Positions 43,064-51,416 of a stretch of DNA of 64,000 bases are shown here, one piece after another. Made by a program: the position numbers and the translations under genes. The notes beneath the pieces were generated by a model. It saw only the letters and a list, made by a program, of their open reading frames with translations. It ran no database searches and was not told the DNA's origin. Numbering within the stretch: position 1 is the first letter of the stretch; each line of letters opens with the position of its first letter. This stretch comes from Pseudomonas silvicola (GTDB taxonomy: Bacteria; Pseudomonadota; Gammaproteobacteria; Pseudomonadales; Pseudomonadaceae). The stretch lies in assembly GCF_026651855.1 (NCBI RefSeq), contig NZ_CP093280.1, positions 5,062,001 to 5,126,000 on the forward strand, written 5' to 3'.

Positions 43064-44026
43064 TCATTCAACGACAGGGAAGTGGGTCTTCAGGAACTTG
43101 ATCAGGTGGCGATTTACCGTCTCCGGCTGCTCGCTTTGCAGCCAATGCCCGCACCGGGCCAGGACGTGCTGTTCCAGGTGTGGCACGCGGCGCGGCATGC
43201 GCGCCAGGGTATGCGCCTCCAGCACCCCGACGGGGTCGAGGTCGCCGATCAGGAACAGCGCGGGTTGTCGCACATCGGCATCCGTCAGGCATTGGGTTCG
43301 CTGCCAAGTGCGCTCGAAGTTGCGGTACCAGTTGAGTGCCGGACCGAAACCGCGCCCGGCGAACGTCTGCACATACACCTGGAAGTCCTCGAGGCTGCAC
43401 CATGAGGGCAACTGGTCAGGGCTGTTGACGCCCTCGAAGAGGGTGGCGCTGGCCGGTTTGTCGCTGAGGATCAGGTCCCCGTTGTCGCCACCTTGCATGA
43501 ACAGCCGCAGGGTGCGAGCGATGTCGGCGTCCAGTTCAGCCTCCGCGACCCCAGGTGTCTGGAAGTACAGCATGTAGTTGAAGCGGTCCTTGAAGTGCTG
43601 GCGCAGGCTGTCGATGGCCGGCTGTCGCGGCCGGCCGGCAAAGGGCACCGACAGCGCCGCCACCGCCCTGACCCGCCGCGGCTCCAGCAACGCCAGGTGC
43701 CAGGCGACCGGCGCGCCCCAGTCATGACCCGCCACGCACACCTGATGGTGGCCCAGCACGTCCATTGCCGCTTGAATGTCGGCGCACAGCGTCAGCAGGT
43801 CATAGGCCTCCACTGCCTGGGGCGCGGAACTGGCGCCGTAGCCACGCATTTCCGGTAGCCACACCTGGTACCCCGCCGCCACCAACGGCGCTACCTGGTG
43901 ACGCCAGGAATACCAGCATTCGGGAAACCCATGCAGCAACCACACAGGCAGGCCTTGGTCGGGGCCGGCGCTGTGCAGGCTAAGGCTGATGCCGTTGACA
44001 TCCAGGCGGTGTTGTCGGGTATCCAT
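43064..44026 (-). CDS. Alpha/beta hydrolase, epoxide-hydrolase type
   Basis: The 320-aa product shows the soluble epoxide hydrolase layout: oxyanion motif 'HGFPE' (32-36), nucleophile Asp102 in 'AGHDWGAP', a helical cap (about 130-220) with Tyr residues and 'GDLDPVG' acid loop. The catalytic His lies in 'RCGHWLQSEQP'. It is predicted to open epoxides to diols. It stands alone between the kinase fragment and an AraC regulator on the same strand, which may control it. Confidence 0.87.
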   Translation of the reverse strand: MDTRQHRLDVNGISLSLHSAGPDQGLPVWLLHGFPECWYSWRHQVAPLVAAGYQVWLPEMRGYGASSAPQAVEAYDLLTLCADIQAAMDVLGHHQVCVAGHDWGAPVAWHLALLEPRRVRAVAALSVPFAGRPRQPAIDSLRQHFKDRFNYMLYFQTPGVAEAELDADIARTLRLFMQGGDNGDLILSDKPASATLFEGVNSPDQLPSWCSLEDFQVYVQTFAGRGFGPALNWYRNFERTWQRTQCLTDADVRQPALFLIGDLDPVGVLEAHTLARMPRRVPHLEQHVLARCGHWLQSEQPETVNRHLIKFLKTHFPVVE

Positions 44027-44088
44027 CGTCCGTGCTCGCTTGACTGTATGCGCCCTACCCTAGCAAATCGCCGGCACCGCGCTAACCA

Positions 44089-45006
44089 TCATTGATCAGC
44101 CCGATGGGCGCGCTGCTGTCGGCGGAATTGCCCCGGTGCCAAGCCCTGGGTCTGGCGAAAGCGCCGGGAAAAATAGGCTTCGTCGGCGAAGCCGCAGCGT
44201 TGGGCGATGTGGCTGATGGCCTCGTCACTGTTGAGCAGGTAGGTGCGCGCCAGGCGCATGCGCCGTTCCAGCACCAGCTCGCTGAAGGTGCTGCCGGTGT
44301 CCTTGCGCAACAGGTGGGTCAGGTAGTTGGGCGACAGGAACGCCGCGGCGGCGGCATCCTTGAGCGTCAGGCCGGGATCGGCGATATGCGCACGGATGTG
44401 GGCAGTAACCCGCGCCAGGGCGTCGCGGCGGCCGCGGTGGGTGGCACGCTCGCTGGCCAACTGCTGCAGGGGTTCGGCGAACTGTCGGCTGACCAGGCCG
44501 ATCAGCTCCAGCAGGCCGGCGCGCAGCAACGTGCTGGTGCCGAAGTCACGCGTGCGGTCCAGTTCCCGCAAGCGCTCCAGCAGGGCCTGCACTTTGGCGA
44601 AGGTGGGGTCGTCGAGAATGAAGTCCAGGTGTTCCTGAAACTGGAACGGTGCCAGCTCCGGCGCTTGATCCAAGGCAACATCTTCCAGGTCCAGGGGGTC
44701 GCATGGCAAATGCGGCAACAGAAACCCCTGGGCGAAGTTGATCAGCATGAAGTTGCCGTGCTCGGGGTGTGGGATCAGGTGCAGCCGGTGGGGCAGGATG
44801 AAGCTCAGGGCGTTGCGCGGAAACGGCCTGACGGCGCCGCCGATATGCTGCACGGTGTCACCGCCCAGGTTGATCTGGATCTGGAAGTACTCGTGGCGGT
44901 GTGGCGCTGTCAGCGCTTCGCGCTCGTGCTTGTCACGGATATAGAAATCGTCGCGGTTGCTGCGCTGCTGCATGCCATAGGTGGGCACGCGGGACAGGGA
45001 CGACAT
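44089..45006 (-). CDS. AraC-family transcriptional regulator
   Basis: The 305-aa product has a cupin-type sensor domain at the N-terminus ('APHRHEYFQIQINLGGD', about residues 35-52). The AraC DNA-binding domain is at the C-terminus (about 200-300: 'LTLKDAAAAAFLSPNYLTHLLRKDTGSTF' and 'AISHIAQRCGFADEAYFSRRFRQTQGLAPGQFR'). I use the ATG at 45006, preceded by GAGG; the longer frame to 45129 would run into a REP pair. It lies upstream of the epoxide hydrolase gene on the same strand and may regulate it. Confidence 0.88.
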   Translation of the reverse strand: MSSLSRVPTYGMQQRSNRDDFYIRDKHEREALTAPHRHEYFQIQINLGGDTVQHIGGAVRPFPRNALSFILPHRLHLIPHPEHGNFMLINFAQGFLLPHLPCDPLDLEDVALDQAPELAPFQFQEHLDFILDDPTFAKVQALLERLRELDRTRDFGTSTLLRAGLLELIGLVSRQFAEPLQQLASERATHRGRRDALARVTAHIRAHIADPGLTLKDAAAAAFLSPNYLTHLLRKDTGSTFSELVLERRMRLARTYLLNSDEAISHIAQRCGFADEAYFSRRFRQTQGLAPGQFRRQQRAHRADQ

Positions 45007-45078
45007 GGCAGGCAACCTCGGGCAGGCACGGGACGCCGCCAGTCTAAAGCGATCGGCGCCCAAGGTGTAGCTGTCGTT

Positions 45079-45165
45079 GTGGACGCGTGGCTTGCCAGCG
45101 ACACAAGCAGCGCGGTATCCCTGACACACCGCGCTGCAGCGTTCGCCAGCAAGCTGTGCGCCTAC
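45079..45165. repeat. REPIN-like element (two inverted REPs around a 9-bp palindrome)
   Basis: Pseudomonas REP cores occur in opposite orientation at about 45079-45100 (TGGCTTGCCAGCG type) and 45141-45165 (GTTCGCCAGCAAGC type). They enclose a perfect 9-bp inverted repeat, CAGCGCGGT (45108-45116) and ACCGCGCTG (45128-45136). It sits between the araC start and the 3' end of the FAH-family gene. Confidence 0.7.
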
Positions 45166-45215
45166 GAGCCAGGTTCCGGCGGGCGGGAGCCTGGGAAGCC
45201 GACGCTGCTGCCGGG

Positions 45216-45908
45216 TCAGTGACCGATGCGCAATTCCAGTTCGCCGATGCCGTCGATGCCTGCGCTGACGTTGTCTCCCGGTTGCAGGGCGCCAACGCCC
45301 GCCGGTGTGCCGGTGAAAATCAGGTCGCCTGGCTGCAAGGCCACCGAGCGTGACAGGTAGCTGATCACGTCGGGCACCGCCCAGATCTGGTCGGCCAGGT
45401 CACCTTGCTGGCGAGCCTGCCCGTTGACCTTCAACCAGATCGCACCCTCGGCCGGGTGGCCCAGCTGGCTGGCGGGAATCAGTGCGGTGCAAGGGGCCGA
45501 TTCGTCGAAGCCCTTGGCCCAGTCCCAGGGCCGGCCCTGTTTCTTGGCCTGGGCTTGCAGGTCGCGGCGGGTCAGGTCCAGGCCCACGCCATAGCCCCAC
45601 ACGTGGGCCAACGCCTGGCCCGGTTCAATGTCGACACCGCCCTCACCGATGGCCACCACCAGTTCCACTTCGTGGTGCAGGTCTTCGGTCAGCGGCGGAT
45701 AGGCAATCACACCCTCGGCAGGTACCACGGCATCGGCGGGCTTGCAGAAGAAAAACGGTGGTTCGCGGTCGGGGTCATGGCCCATTTCCCGGGCGTGCTC
45801 GGAATAGTTGCGGCCTACGCAGAACACCCGGCGGATCGGGAAGCGGCGGCTATCGCCGGCAATCGCGACGCTGGCGGCAGGCGGCGGGGCAATGATGTAC
45901 TCGGTCAT
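45216..45908 (-). CDS. Fumarylacetoacetate hydrolase family protein
   Basis: The 230-aa product has the FAH fold signatures: 'VFCVGRNYSEHAREMG' (about 29-44), 'PFFFCKPADAVV', metal ligands in 'HHEVELVVAIGEGG' and 'GYGVGLDLTRRDLQ', 'KGFDESAPC' and 'GDLIFTGTPAGVG'. Related enzymes hydrolyse fumarylpyruvate or act on 2-oxo acid intermediates of aromatic catabolism. The ATG at 45908 follows GGAG; the much longer open frame upstream is antisense to the next gene. The substrate is not determined by context. Confidence 0.9.
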   Translation of the reverse strand: MTEYIIAPPPAASVAIAGDSRRFPIRRVFCVGRNYSEHAREMGHDPDREPPFFFCKPADAVVPAEGVIAYPPLTEDLHHEVELVVAIGEGGVDIEPGQALAHVWGYGVGLDLTRRDLQAQAKKQGRPWDWAKGFDESAPCTALIPASQLGHPAEGAIWLKVNGQARQQGDLADQIWAVPDVISYLSRSVALQPGDLIFTGTPAGVGALQPGDNVSAGIDGIGELELRIGH

Positions 45909-46047
45909 GCTGGGCTCCATGGCTTGGTTACGACACCCAGTGTGCACGCAAACCACAGCGTCTGGCTTGGACACCACCGCCGCGTTTCTGGACAGGTCAA
46001 CGCAATGGCGCATACTCCAGGGATAAGCGTCGCGTACAGGAGCCTCC

Positions 46048-46458
46048 ATGACCGAGTACCACGACAATATCGTTCCCCTGCGCCGCGGCCGGGTATTCGC
46101 CGACGATGGCCGCGACCCGACCCCGCTGGATGACGACTTTCGCCAACTGGCCCAGCAGACGTTCGCCGGCACCGACGTGGATTGCGGTGCCCTGGGCAAC
46201 CGCGGGCAGTACGCCCAGGCGCTGGAATACGTGGTTCGGCAGATCCTCGAGGGGCCACAGCCGGGCGAAAACCTGCTGGCCTTCGTGGTGAAGGCCGTGC
46301 ACCTGCCGGGTGACGCGGTCCTGCGACTGCAGGGGTGTGCCAAGGCGCTGCGCGACCTTGGCAACGGCGTGCCTGGCGCGTCTGAACAACTGGCCCGAGC
46401 CCGGCGCCGGTTGTGCAGCAACCTGCACCCGGCAGGGCCCGACGACCTGCCAGGGTAA
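46048..46458 (+). CDS. Hypothetical protein (136 aa)
   Basis: A strong ribosome site (AGGAG) precedes the ATG. The product is small, acidic at the N-terminus ('DDGRDPTPLDDDF'), helical in its centre ('QYAQALEYVVRQIL') and without signal peptide or membrane segment. I do not recognise the family. It is divergent from the FAH-family gene and convergent with the KfrA-like gene, ending 6 nt from it. Confidence 0.75.
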   Translation: MTEYHDNIVPLRRGRVFADDGRDPTPLDDDFRQLAQQTFAGTDVDCGALGNRGQYAQALEYVVRQILEGPQPGENLLAFVVKAVHLPGDAVLRLQGCAKALRDLGNGVPGASEQLARARRRLCSNLHPAGPDDLPG

Positions 46459-46464
46459 GGCAGG

Positions 46465-47454
46465 CTACTCGGCGCTGGCGGCCGCGCGGTCGGCCCGCCA
46501 CTGCGCCAGGGTGGCATTGGCCTGCTGCAGTTGCTGTTCCAGCCGGGCTTCACGCAGTACGTGCTGTTGCGCCGCCTTGACCTGCGCGGCCTGCTCCTGG
46601 CGGAACATCTCGATCTGTCGCTCCAGCGCTTGGCGAACACCCAGGGCCTGGGCCAGCTGCGTGGTCAGGCCAGTGGTTTCGGCCACCTTGTCGGCCAGCG
46701 CCTGGGCTGCGCCCGCCTGATCCTTGCGCGCCTGCCGCGCTTCCACCAGCATGCGTTCGTTATCGCGGCTCAAACGCATCAGTTCGTCCTGCTTGACGAT
46801 CAACCCCTGCTGCAACTGGCGCACTTCCACCTGTGCCTGTTGCACCTGAGCTTCGTGGCGGCGCTGGTCCTGCTCGCGCTGCTCCTTGACGGCCTGGCGG
46901 TAATGTTCCAGCGCGTCGCGAGCGTGCTGGTGCTTTTCTTCCAGGGAGCGGATGTGCTCGTCCTTTTCGTTCAGGCGGATCTGCAGGTCACTGCACTCCT
47001 GGGTCAGGCGCGCATTGCGGGTGTGCTCGGTCTGCAACGAAGTGCGGCACACCGACAGGTGTTCCGATTCGCTGGCCAGCGCCTCGGCCTGTATCTCGAA
47101 TTGCTGCTGCAAGGCAGCCTGGGCTTTGACCGCGGTGTCCAGGTCGGCCTGCAATACGGCTTTCTGCAGGTCGAAACGCGCCTGCGCCTGCTGTACGTAT
47201 TCGTCGCCCTCCTCCTTCAAACGCTCGGCCAGGCGCCCTACCAGTTCGCCCAGCTCCTGGGTCAGGTGCTCACGCGGGGCCAGCCGACGCTGGTCCGTGT
47301 CCTCCAGTTCCTTGAGGTAGCGGTGGATGGTGGTCTTGGAGCCGGTGTTGCCCATGGCCACGCGTACAGCGTCGATAGTAGGGTTTTCCCCCCGGGCCAG
47401 CAGCGCTTCACGCGCCTTTTGCACCACTGCCTTGTTGATCCCGCCGCGTGCCAT
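46465..47454 (-). CDS. KfrA-like coiled-coil DNA-binding protein
   Basis: The 329-aa product begins with a KfrA-type helix-turn-helix ('VVQKAREALLARGENPTIDAVRVAMGNTGSKTTIHRYLKEL', about residues 10-50). The rest is a long Gln/Glu/Arg-rich coiled coil (about 60-320). It has the same architecture and length as the TnpT-like protein at 5634-6617. In plasmids KfrA is an autoregulated DNA-binding scaffold; chromosomal copies are poorly understood. A GNAT gene and a tyrosine recombinase follow to the right, so a KfrA-like protein and a recombinase are again close together. Confidence 0.85.
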   Translation of the reverse strand: MARGGINKAVVQKAREALLARGENPTIDAVRVAMGNTGSKTTIHRYLKELEDTDQRRLAPREHLTQELGELVGRLAERLKEEGDEYVQQAQARFDLQKAVLQADLDTAVKAQAALQQQFEIQAEALASESEHLSVCRTSLQTEHTRNARLTQECSDLQIRLNEKDEHIRSLEEKHQHARDALEHYRQAVKEQREQDQRRHEAQVQQAQVEVRQLQQGLIVKQDELMRLSRDNERMLVEARQARKDQAGAAQALADKVAETTGLTTQLAQALGVRQALERQIEMFRQEQAAQVKAAQQHVLREARLEQQLQQANATLAQWRADRAAASAE

Positions 47455-47567
47455 GTGTGCTCCTGTCGGTGTACTGCGTTACGTATTCTGTATGGCCGGC
47501 GAATATACCACGGCAATCACCCGCCGAGGCAGGTAGACTGGCCGTTTCAGCCGAGACACTGCCCTGT

Positions 47568-48080
47568 ATGCCAGCGCCTGTTCTACTGCATGAAGTTACC
47601 GTTGAGGCCATACCGAGCACCCGTGACTACGTGATGCAGGCCCGGGCACAGATTTTCCCGATGCTCGACGCCAGCGTCTTGCCCGCAGACCTGGCGAACT
47701 TTCCCCAGACCTATGGGGCGGGTACCCAAGGGCGCTTTCTGATCGCCACGCTGGCGGGCGAGATAGTCGGCGCCATCGGTTACCTGCCCTACGACCATCG
47801 CTTCGCCCAGCTGGATTACCGCGGGTTCAACACCGTCGAAATCGTGCGCCTCTACGTCAGCCCCGGGCAGCGCGGGCTGGGCTTGGCCCGACTGCTGTAC
47901 GAAGCGTTGAAGGCCTTGGCGCAAGCAGACCAGGTGCAGGTGCTGTACCTGCATACTCACCCCTTTCTGCCTGGGGCGATCGAGTTCTGGCACAAGCAGG
48001 GGTTTGTCACGGTCGATACCGAGGATGACCCGGTGTGGCGCACCACGCATATGCACCTGCGGGTACCTGGCTTTCAGTGA
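47568..48080 (+). CDS. GNAT-family N-acetyltransferase
   Basis: The 170-aa product has the GNAT core: 'GEIVGAIGYLPYD' (strand pair), the acetyl-CoA loop 'RLYVSPGQRGLGLARLLYEAL' (Gln/Arg-x-x-Gly-x-Gly/Ala type, about 106-126), and a C-terminal 'FWHKQGFVTV'. The frame opens at 47448, but the ATG at 47568 is the natural start. The acceptor is unknown. It is divergent from the kfrA-like gene and convergent with the recombinase gene (16-nt gap). Confidence 0.88.
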   Translation: MPAPVLLHEVTVEAIPSTRDYVMQARAQIFPMLDASVLPADLANFPQTYGAGTQGRFLIATLAGEIVGAIGYLPYDHRFAQLDYRGFNTVEIVRLYVSPGQRGLGLARLLYEALKALAQADQVQVLYLHTHPFLPGAIEFWHKQGFVTVDTEDDPVWRTTHMHLRVPGFQ

Positions 48081-48096
48081 CCCGTGGCAGTGGCCG

Positions 48097-49026
48097 TCAG
48101 GGCGCCTCGAGCGCCGGCAGGCGAAAGTCGGCCTGGGCGTCGACGTACCGCAGGGCTGATTTGCTGTCTTTCCAGCCCACGTACGTCATCAGTGACTTCT
48201 GGTCCCACCCACTCTGGCTCGCCCAGTTGGCAAAGCCACGACGCAGCGAGTGACTGCTGTAGGCATCACCGTCCAGCCCTGCGCCTTGCAGCGCGTCGCG
48301 CAACAGGTGCATGACGCTGTAAGGGTGCAACGCGCTATCACTGAGCCGCCCCCAGCGATCGATGCCGCGAAACACTGGCCCATGGGCGATGCCGGCGGTT
48401 TGCAGCCAGTCGCAATATGCGTCCACCGGGCACAACCGCTCCAGCGCCGGAGCCGAATGGGTAGTGCCGCGGTTATCGCGATCGGCCTTGCTCCGGGGCA
48501 GGAAGATGCGCATGCCTTCCCCCCGCCTGGCCTGAATGAACCGCACGTCCAGGCGGCTCAGTTCGTCACTGCGAAACGCCCGCCAGAAACCCACCAGGAT
48601 CAACGCCTTGTCTCGGCTGCAGCGCAGCAGCCGCTTGCTGTCGCCTGCCCCGCGGGCACCCTCTATCTGCCCGTCAAGCCAACGCACGCAACGCTCCAAT
48701 GCCAGCAACTGCAGGGGCTCGGCCTGTTTTTCCTGTTGCGGGTGCACCGCACGGATGCCTTTCATCACCTGCTTGACCTGGGGGCTCTTGGTCGGGTCCG
48801 GAAAACCTTGACTGGCGTGCCACTGGGCCAGCGCGGCCAGGCGCAAACGCAAGGTATTGAGCGACAGCTTGCCAGCGAAGGCCGCCAGGTAGCGGGCGAT
48901 AGCGTCGCTGGTCGCCGGCAGGAAACCACCCCAGGTGACTTCATAGTGCTCGACCGCGGACTGGTAGCTGCGCCGGGTGTTCTCCCGGGTGCCAGCGGCA
49001 ATGTAGCGGTCTACGTCGGAAACCAT
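48097..49026 (-). CDS. Tyrosine recombinase / site-specific integrase
   Basis: The 309-aa product has an N-terminal SAM-like domain ('NTRRSYQSAVEHYEVTWGGFLPA', about 16-40) and a catalytic domain. Arg is in 'FWRAFRSDELSRL', Lys in 'LPRSKADRDNRG', His and Arg in 'SHSLRRGFANW' and Tyr in 'DSKSALRYVD'. The second His position is Trp in 'YVGWKD', a substitution seen in many active members. The ATG at 49026 gives the expected size; the longer frame to 49167 is unlikely. No tRNA or att repeat is visible beside it. It may be a domesticated resolvase-type recombinase working with the nearby KfrA-like protein. Confidence 0.87.
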   Translation of the reverse strand: MVSDVDRYIAAGTRENTRRSYQSAVEHYEVTWGGFLPATSDAIARYLAAFAGKLSLNTLRLRLAALAQWHASQGFPDPTKSPQVKQVMKGIRAVHPQQEKQAEPLQLLALERCVRWLDGQIEGARGAGDSKRLLRCSRDKALILVGFWRAFRSDELSRLDVRFIQARRGEGMRIFLPRSKADRDNRGTTHSAPALERLCPVDAYCDWLQTAGIAHGPVFRGIDRWGRLSDSALHPYSVMHLLRDALQGAGLDGDAYSSHSLRRGFANWASQSGWDQKSLMTYVGWKDSKSALRYVDAQADFRLPALEAP

Positions 49027-49184
49027 CGGGGCAAGGGCCTCAGCGCAAGGGGGAACATGCGCCCAGTATACGGCGCAACGGCGCGCCATTGCGCACGCAA
49101 CGTGATGCAGGCCATTCCAGGCAGGCCATTGATGCCACCCCTCCAAGGCATATGCTGCGGTAAACAATGAAAGCGAGCTTTGCC

Positions 49185-50606
49185 ATGAGCAGCCCCCGCA
49201 CCCTGTATCAAAAACACATCGACAGCCACACCGTGTGTTCCCTGGACGACCAGGGCCACGTGTTGCTGTATATAGACCGTCAGGTCGCCAACGAATACAC
49301 CAGCCCTCAGGCCTTCAGCGGCCTGCGCGAGGCCGGGCGGCCGGTCTGGCGGCCAGCCGCGACCTTGGCGGTGGTGGATCACGTGAACCCCACCACACCC
49401 CGGCGCACCGCCGTCATGGGCGATGCCGGTGGCGCTCGCCAGGTCGAGTACTTCAGCGAAAACTGCCATGATTTCGGCATCCCGCTGTTCGACGTGCTTG
49501 ACCGCCGCCAAGGTATCGAGCACGTGGTCGCCCCCGAACAAGGCTTCATTCTGCCCGGCATGGTCGTGGCCGCCGGCGACAGCCACACCACCACCTATGG
49601 CGCGCTGGGCGCGTTCGGTTTCGGTATCGGCACCTCTGAAATCGAGCACCTGCTGGCCACCCAGACGCTGGTGTACAAGCGCTTGAAAACCCTGCGCGTC
49701 TGGGCCACCGGCGAGCTGGGCCCAGGGGTGACGGCCAAGGACATCATCATGGCGCTGATTGTCCAGATAGGCGCCTCGGGGGCCACCGGCTACGCTATCG
49801 AATTCGCCGGACCGGCCATCGATGCCCTCAGCGTCGAAGCGCGCATGACCGTCTGCAACATGGCGGTGGAAGCCGGCGCGCGGGGCGCCTTCATGGCGCC
49901 CGACGACAAGGTCTTCGCTTACCTGCAAGGCCGCCCACGCGCCCCCCAAGGTGCGCTCTGGCAGGCAGCCGTGGCCAGTTGGCGACAGTTGCACACTGAC
50001 CCGGGCGCCACCTTCGACCGTGAAGTGCAACTGGACGTACAGGCGCTACCGCCGATGGTCAGTTGGGGCACCAGCCCCGACCAGGCCGCCGCCATCACCG
50101 GCCATGTGCCAGACCCGCTGCACGAGCCCGATCCCATCGTGCGCCAGGGCCAGCAGCGCGCCCTGAACTACATGGGACTGGAGCCGGGAATGGCCCTGCA
50201 CGATGTGATGATCAGTCACGCCTTCATCGGTTCTTGCACCAACGCCCGCCTGGAAGACTTGCGCGACGCCGCCCGGGTGGTCAAGGGCAAACAGGTGGCC
50301 GCGCACGTGCGGGCGATGATCGTGCCTGGCTCCACCCTGGTGCGCGAACAAGCGGAGCAAGAAGGCCTGGCGCGAATTTTCCTCGACGCCGGTTTCGAAT
50401 GGCGTCAGTCCGGCTGTTCCATGTGCCTGGCCATGAACGACGACGTGCTCGCCGCCGGCGACCGTTGCGCCTCCAGCACCAACCGCAACTTCGAAGGCCG
50501 CCAGGGCGCCGGTGCGCGCACCCACCTGATGAGCCCGGCCATGGTCGCGGCGGCGGCGATCGCCGGGCACCTGACTGACGTTCGCACTGTTGCCCCGGAG
50601 GCCTGA
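49185..50606 (+). CDS. Aconitase-family large subunit, LeuC-like (paralogue)
   Basis: The 473-aa product shows 3-isopropylmalate dehydratase large-subunit motifs: 'VAAGDSHTTTYGALGAFGFGIGTSEIEHLLATQ', 'SHAFIGSCTNARLEDL' with the first cluster Cys, and 'SGCSMCLAMNDD' with the other two, binding a [4Fe-4S] cluster. It forms a heterodimer with the small subunit encoded 3 nt downstream. An upstream ATG at 49167 adds six residues. Several loops look diverged from biosynthetic LeuC, and the location away from leuB suggests a role on another malate-type substrate. That is inference. Confidence 0.88.
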   Translation: MSSPRTLYQKHIDSHTVCSLDDQGHVLLYIDRQVANEYTSPQAFSGLREAGRPVWRPAATLAVVDHVNPTTPRRTAVMGDAGGARQVEYFSENCHDFGIPLFDVLDRRQGIEHVVAPEQGFILPGMVVAAGDSHTTTYGALGAFGFGIGTSEIEHLLATQTLVYKRLKTLRVWATGELGPGVTAKDIIMALIVQIGASGATGYAIEFAGPAIDALSVEARMTVCNMAVEAGARGAFMAPDDKVFAYLQGRPRAPQGALWQAAVASWRQLHTDPGATFDREVQLDVQALPPMVSWGTSPDQAAAITGHVPDPLHEPDPIVRQGQQRALNYMGLEPGMALHDVMISHAFIGSCTNARLEDLRDAARVVKGKQVAAHVRAMIVPGSTLVREQAEQEGLARIFLDAGFEWRQSGCSMCLAMNDDVLAAGDRCASSTNRNFEGRQGAGARTHLMSPAMVAAAAIAGHLTDVRTVAPEA

Positions 50607-50609
50607 ACC

Positions 50610-51221
50610 ATGCAACCTTTCGACACTGTTACCGGCAGCGCCGCACCGCTATTGGCTGCCAACATTGACACCGACGTGATCATGCCCAAGCAATTCCTCA
50701 AGGGCATTGACCGCAGCGGCCTGGCGCAGGGTGTGTTCTTCGACCTGCGCTTGCTGCCCGATGGCACACCCAATCCCGAGTTCATCCTCAACCAGCCGGC
50801 CTGGCAGCAGGCGAGCTTCCTGGTGACCGGGCCCAATTTCGGTTGCGGCTCCAGCCGTGAGCATGCGGTGTGGGGGCTCAGGCAACGGGGTATTCGCGCG
50901 CTGATCGGCACCCGGTTTGCCGGAATATTCCAGGACAACTGCCAGCGCAACGGCGTGCTGGTCATTCAGGTGGACGAGGCGCGGTTGGCGAGTATCGCCG
51001 AGGTGGTCAGCCAACCGGCAACCGCGCAGCTGAGCGTCGACCTGCCCCGCCAGCAGATTCGGTTGGCGGATGGCACGGTAATACCTTTCCTCATTGATGA
51101 ATTGGGCAAGCAAGCATTGATGCAGGGCCTGGATGCGGTTGGTGCGACCCTGCAGCGCGCCGAGCAGATCCGCGCGTTCGAGCGACAGCACCTGCGCGAC
51201 AACCCTTGGTTGAACCTGTAG
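50610..51221 (+). CDS. Aconitase-family small subunit, LeuD-like (paralogue)
   Basis: The 203-aa product carries LeuD features: 'AANIDTDVIMPKQFLKGIDRSGL', 'FLVTGPNFGCGSSREHAVWGLRQRGIRALIGTRFAGIFQDNCQRNGVL' (swivel domain). A short C-terminal helix, 'RQHLRDNPWLNL', follows. It begins 3 nt after the large subunit stop and is certainly its partner. Length is normal for LeuD. Confidence 0.9.
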   Translation: MQPFDTVTGSAAPLLAANIDTDVIMPKQFLKGIDRSGLAQGVFFDLRLLPDGTPNPEFILNQPAWQQASFLVTGPNFGCGSSREHAVWGLRQRGIRALIGTRFAGIFQDNCQRNGVLVIQVDEARLASIAEVVSQPATAQLSVDLPRQQIRLADGTVIPFLIDELGKQALMQGLDAVGATLQRAEQIRAFERQHLRDNPWLNL

Positions 51222-51268
51222 CAGTGGCCGAGAGGCGGCGTCCGCGATGTGCCTGATACGCCGTGGCG

Positions 51269-51410
51269 CCTGCTTCCCGAGCTTGCGCCCGGTCCCACAG
51301 GGTTGCGCGTGCTGTTTTTGGAGGACTGGGCGAAGCTCGGGAAAGGGCCATCGCGTTGATTCAGGCCTACCGCTGCGCCCGGTCCTGCAACCCGGCTCCC
51401 ACGAAGACAG
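51269..51410. repeat. REP-like sequences downstream of leuD
   Basis: A REP-type core (CCCGAGCTTGCGCCCGGTCCCAC) spans about 51278-51299. A degenerate relative, GCCCGGTCCTGCAACCCGGC (51377-51396), runs into GGCTCCCAC near 51402. Both fill the convergent gap between leuD and the LysR gene, a usual location for Pseudomonas REPs. Confidence 0.5.
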
Positions 51411-51416
51411 TTGCTG

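Noticed and set aside
48097-49026. Integrase of an integrated prophage or ICE
   Set aside because: Neighbours on both sides are metabolic genes, no phage or conjugation genes follow, and no tRNA or flanking att repeat is seen.
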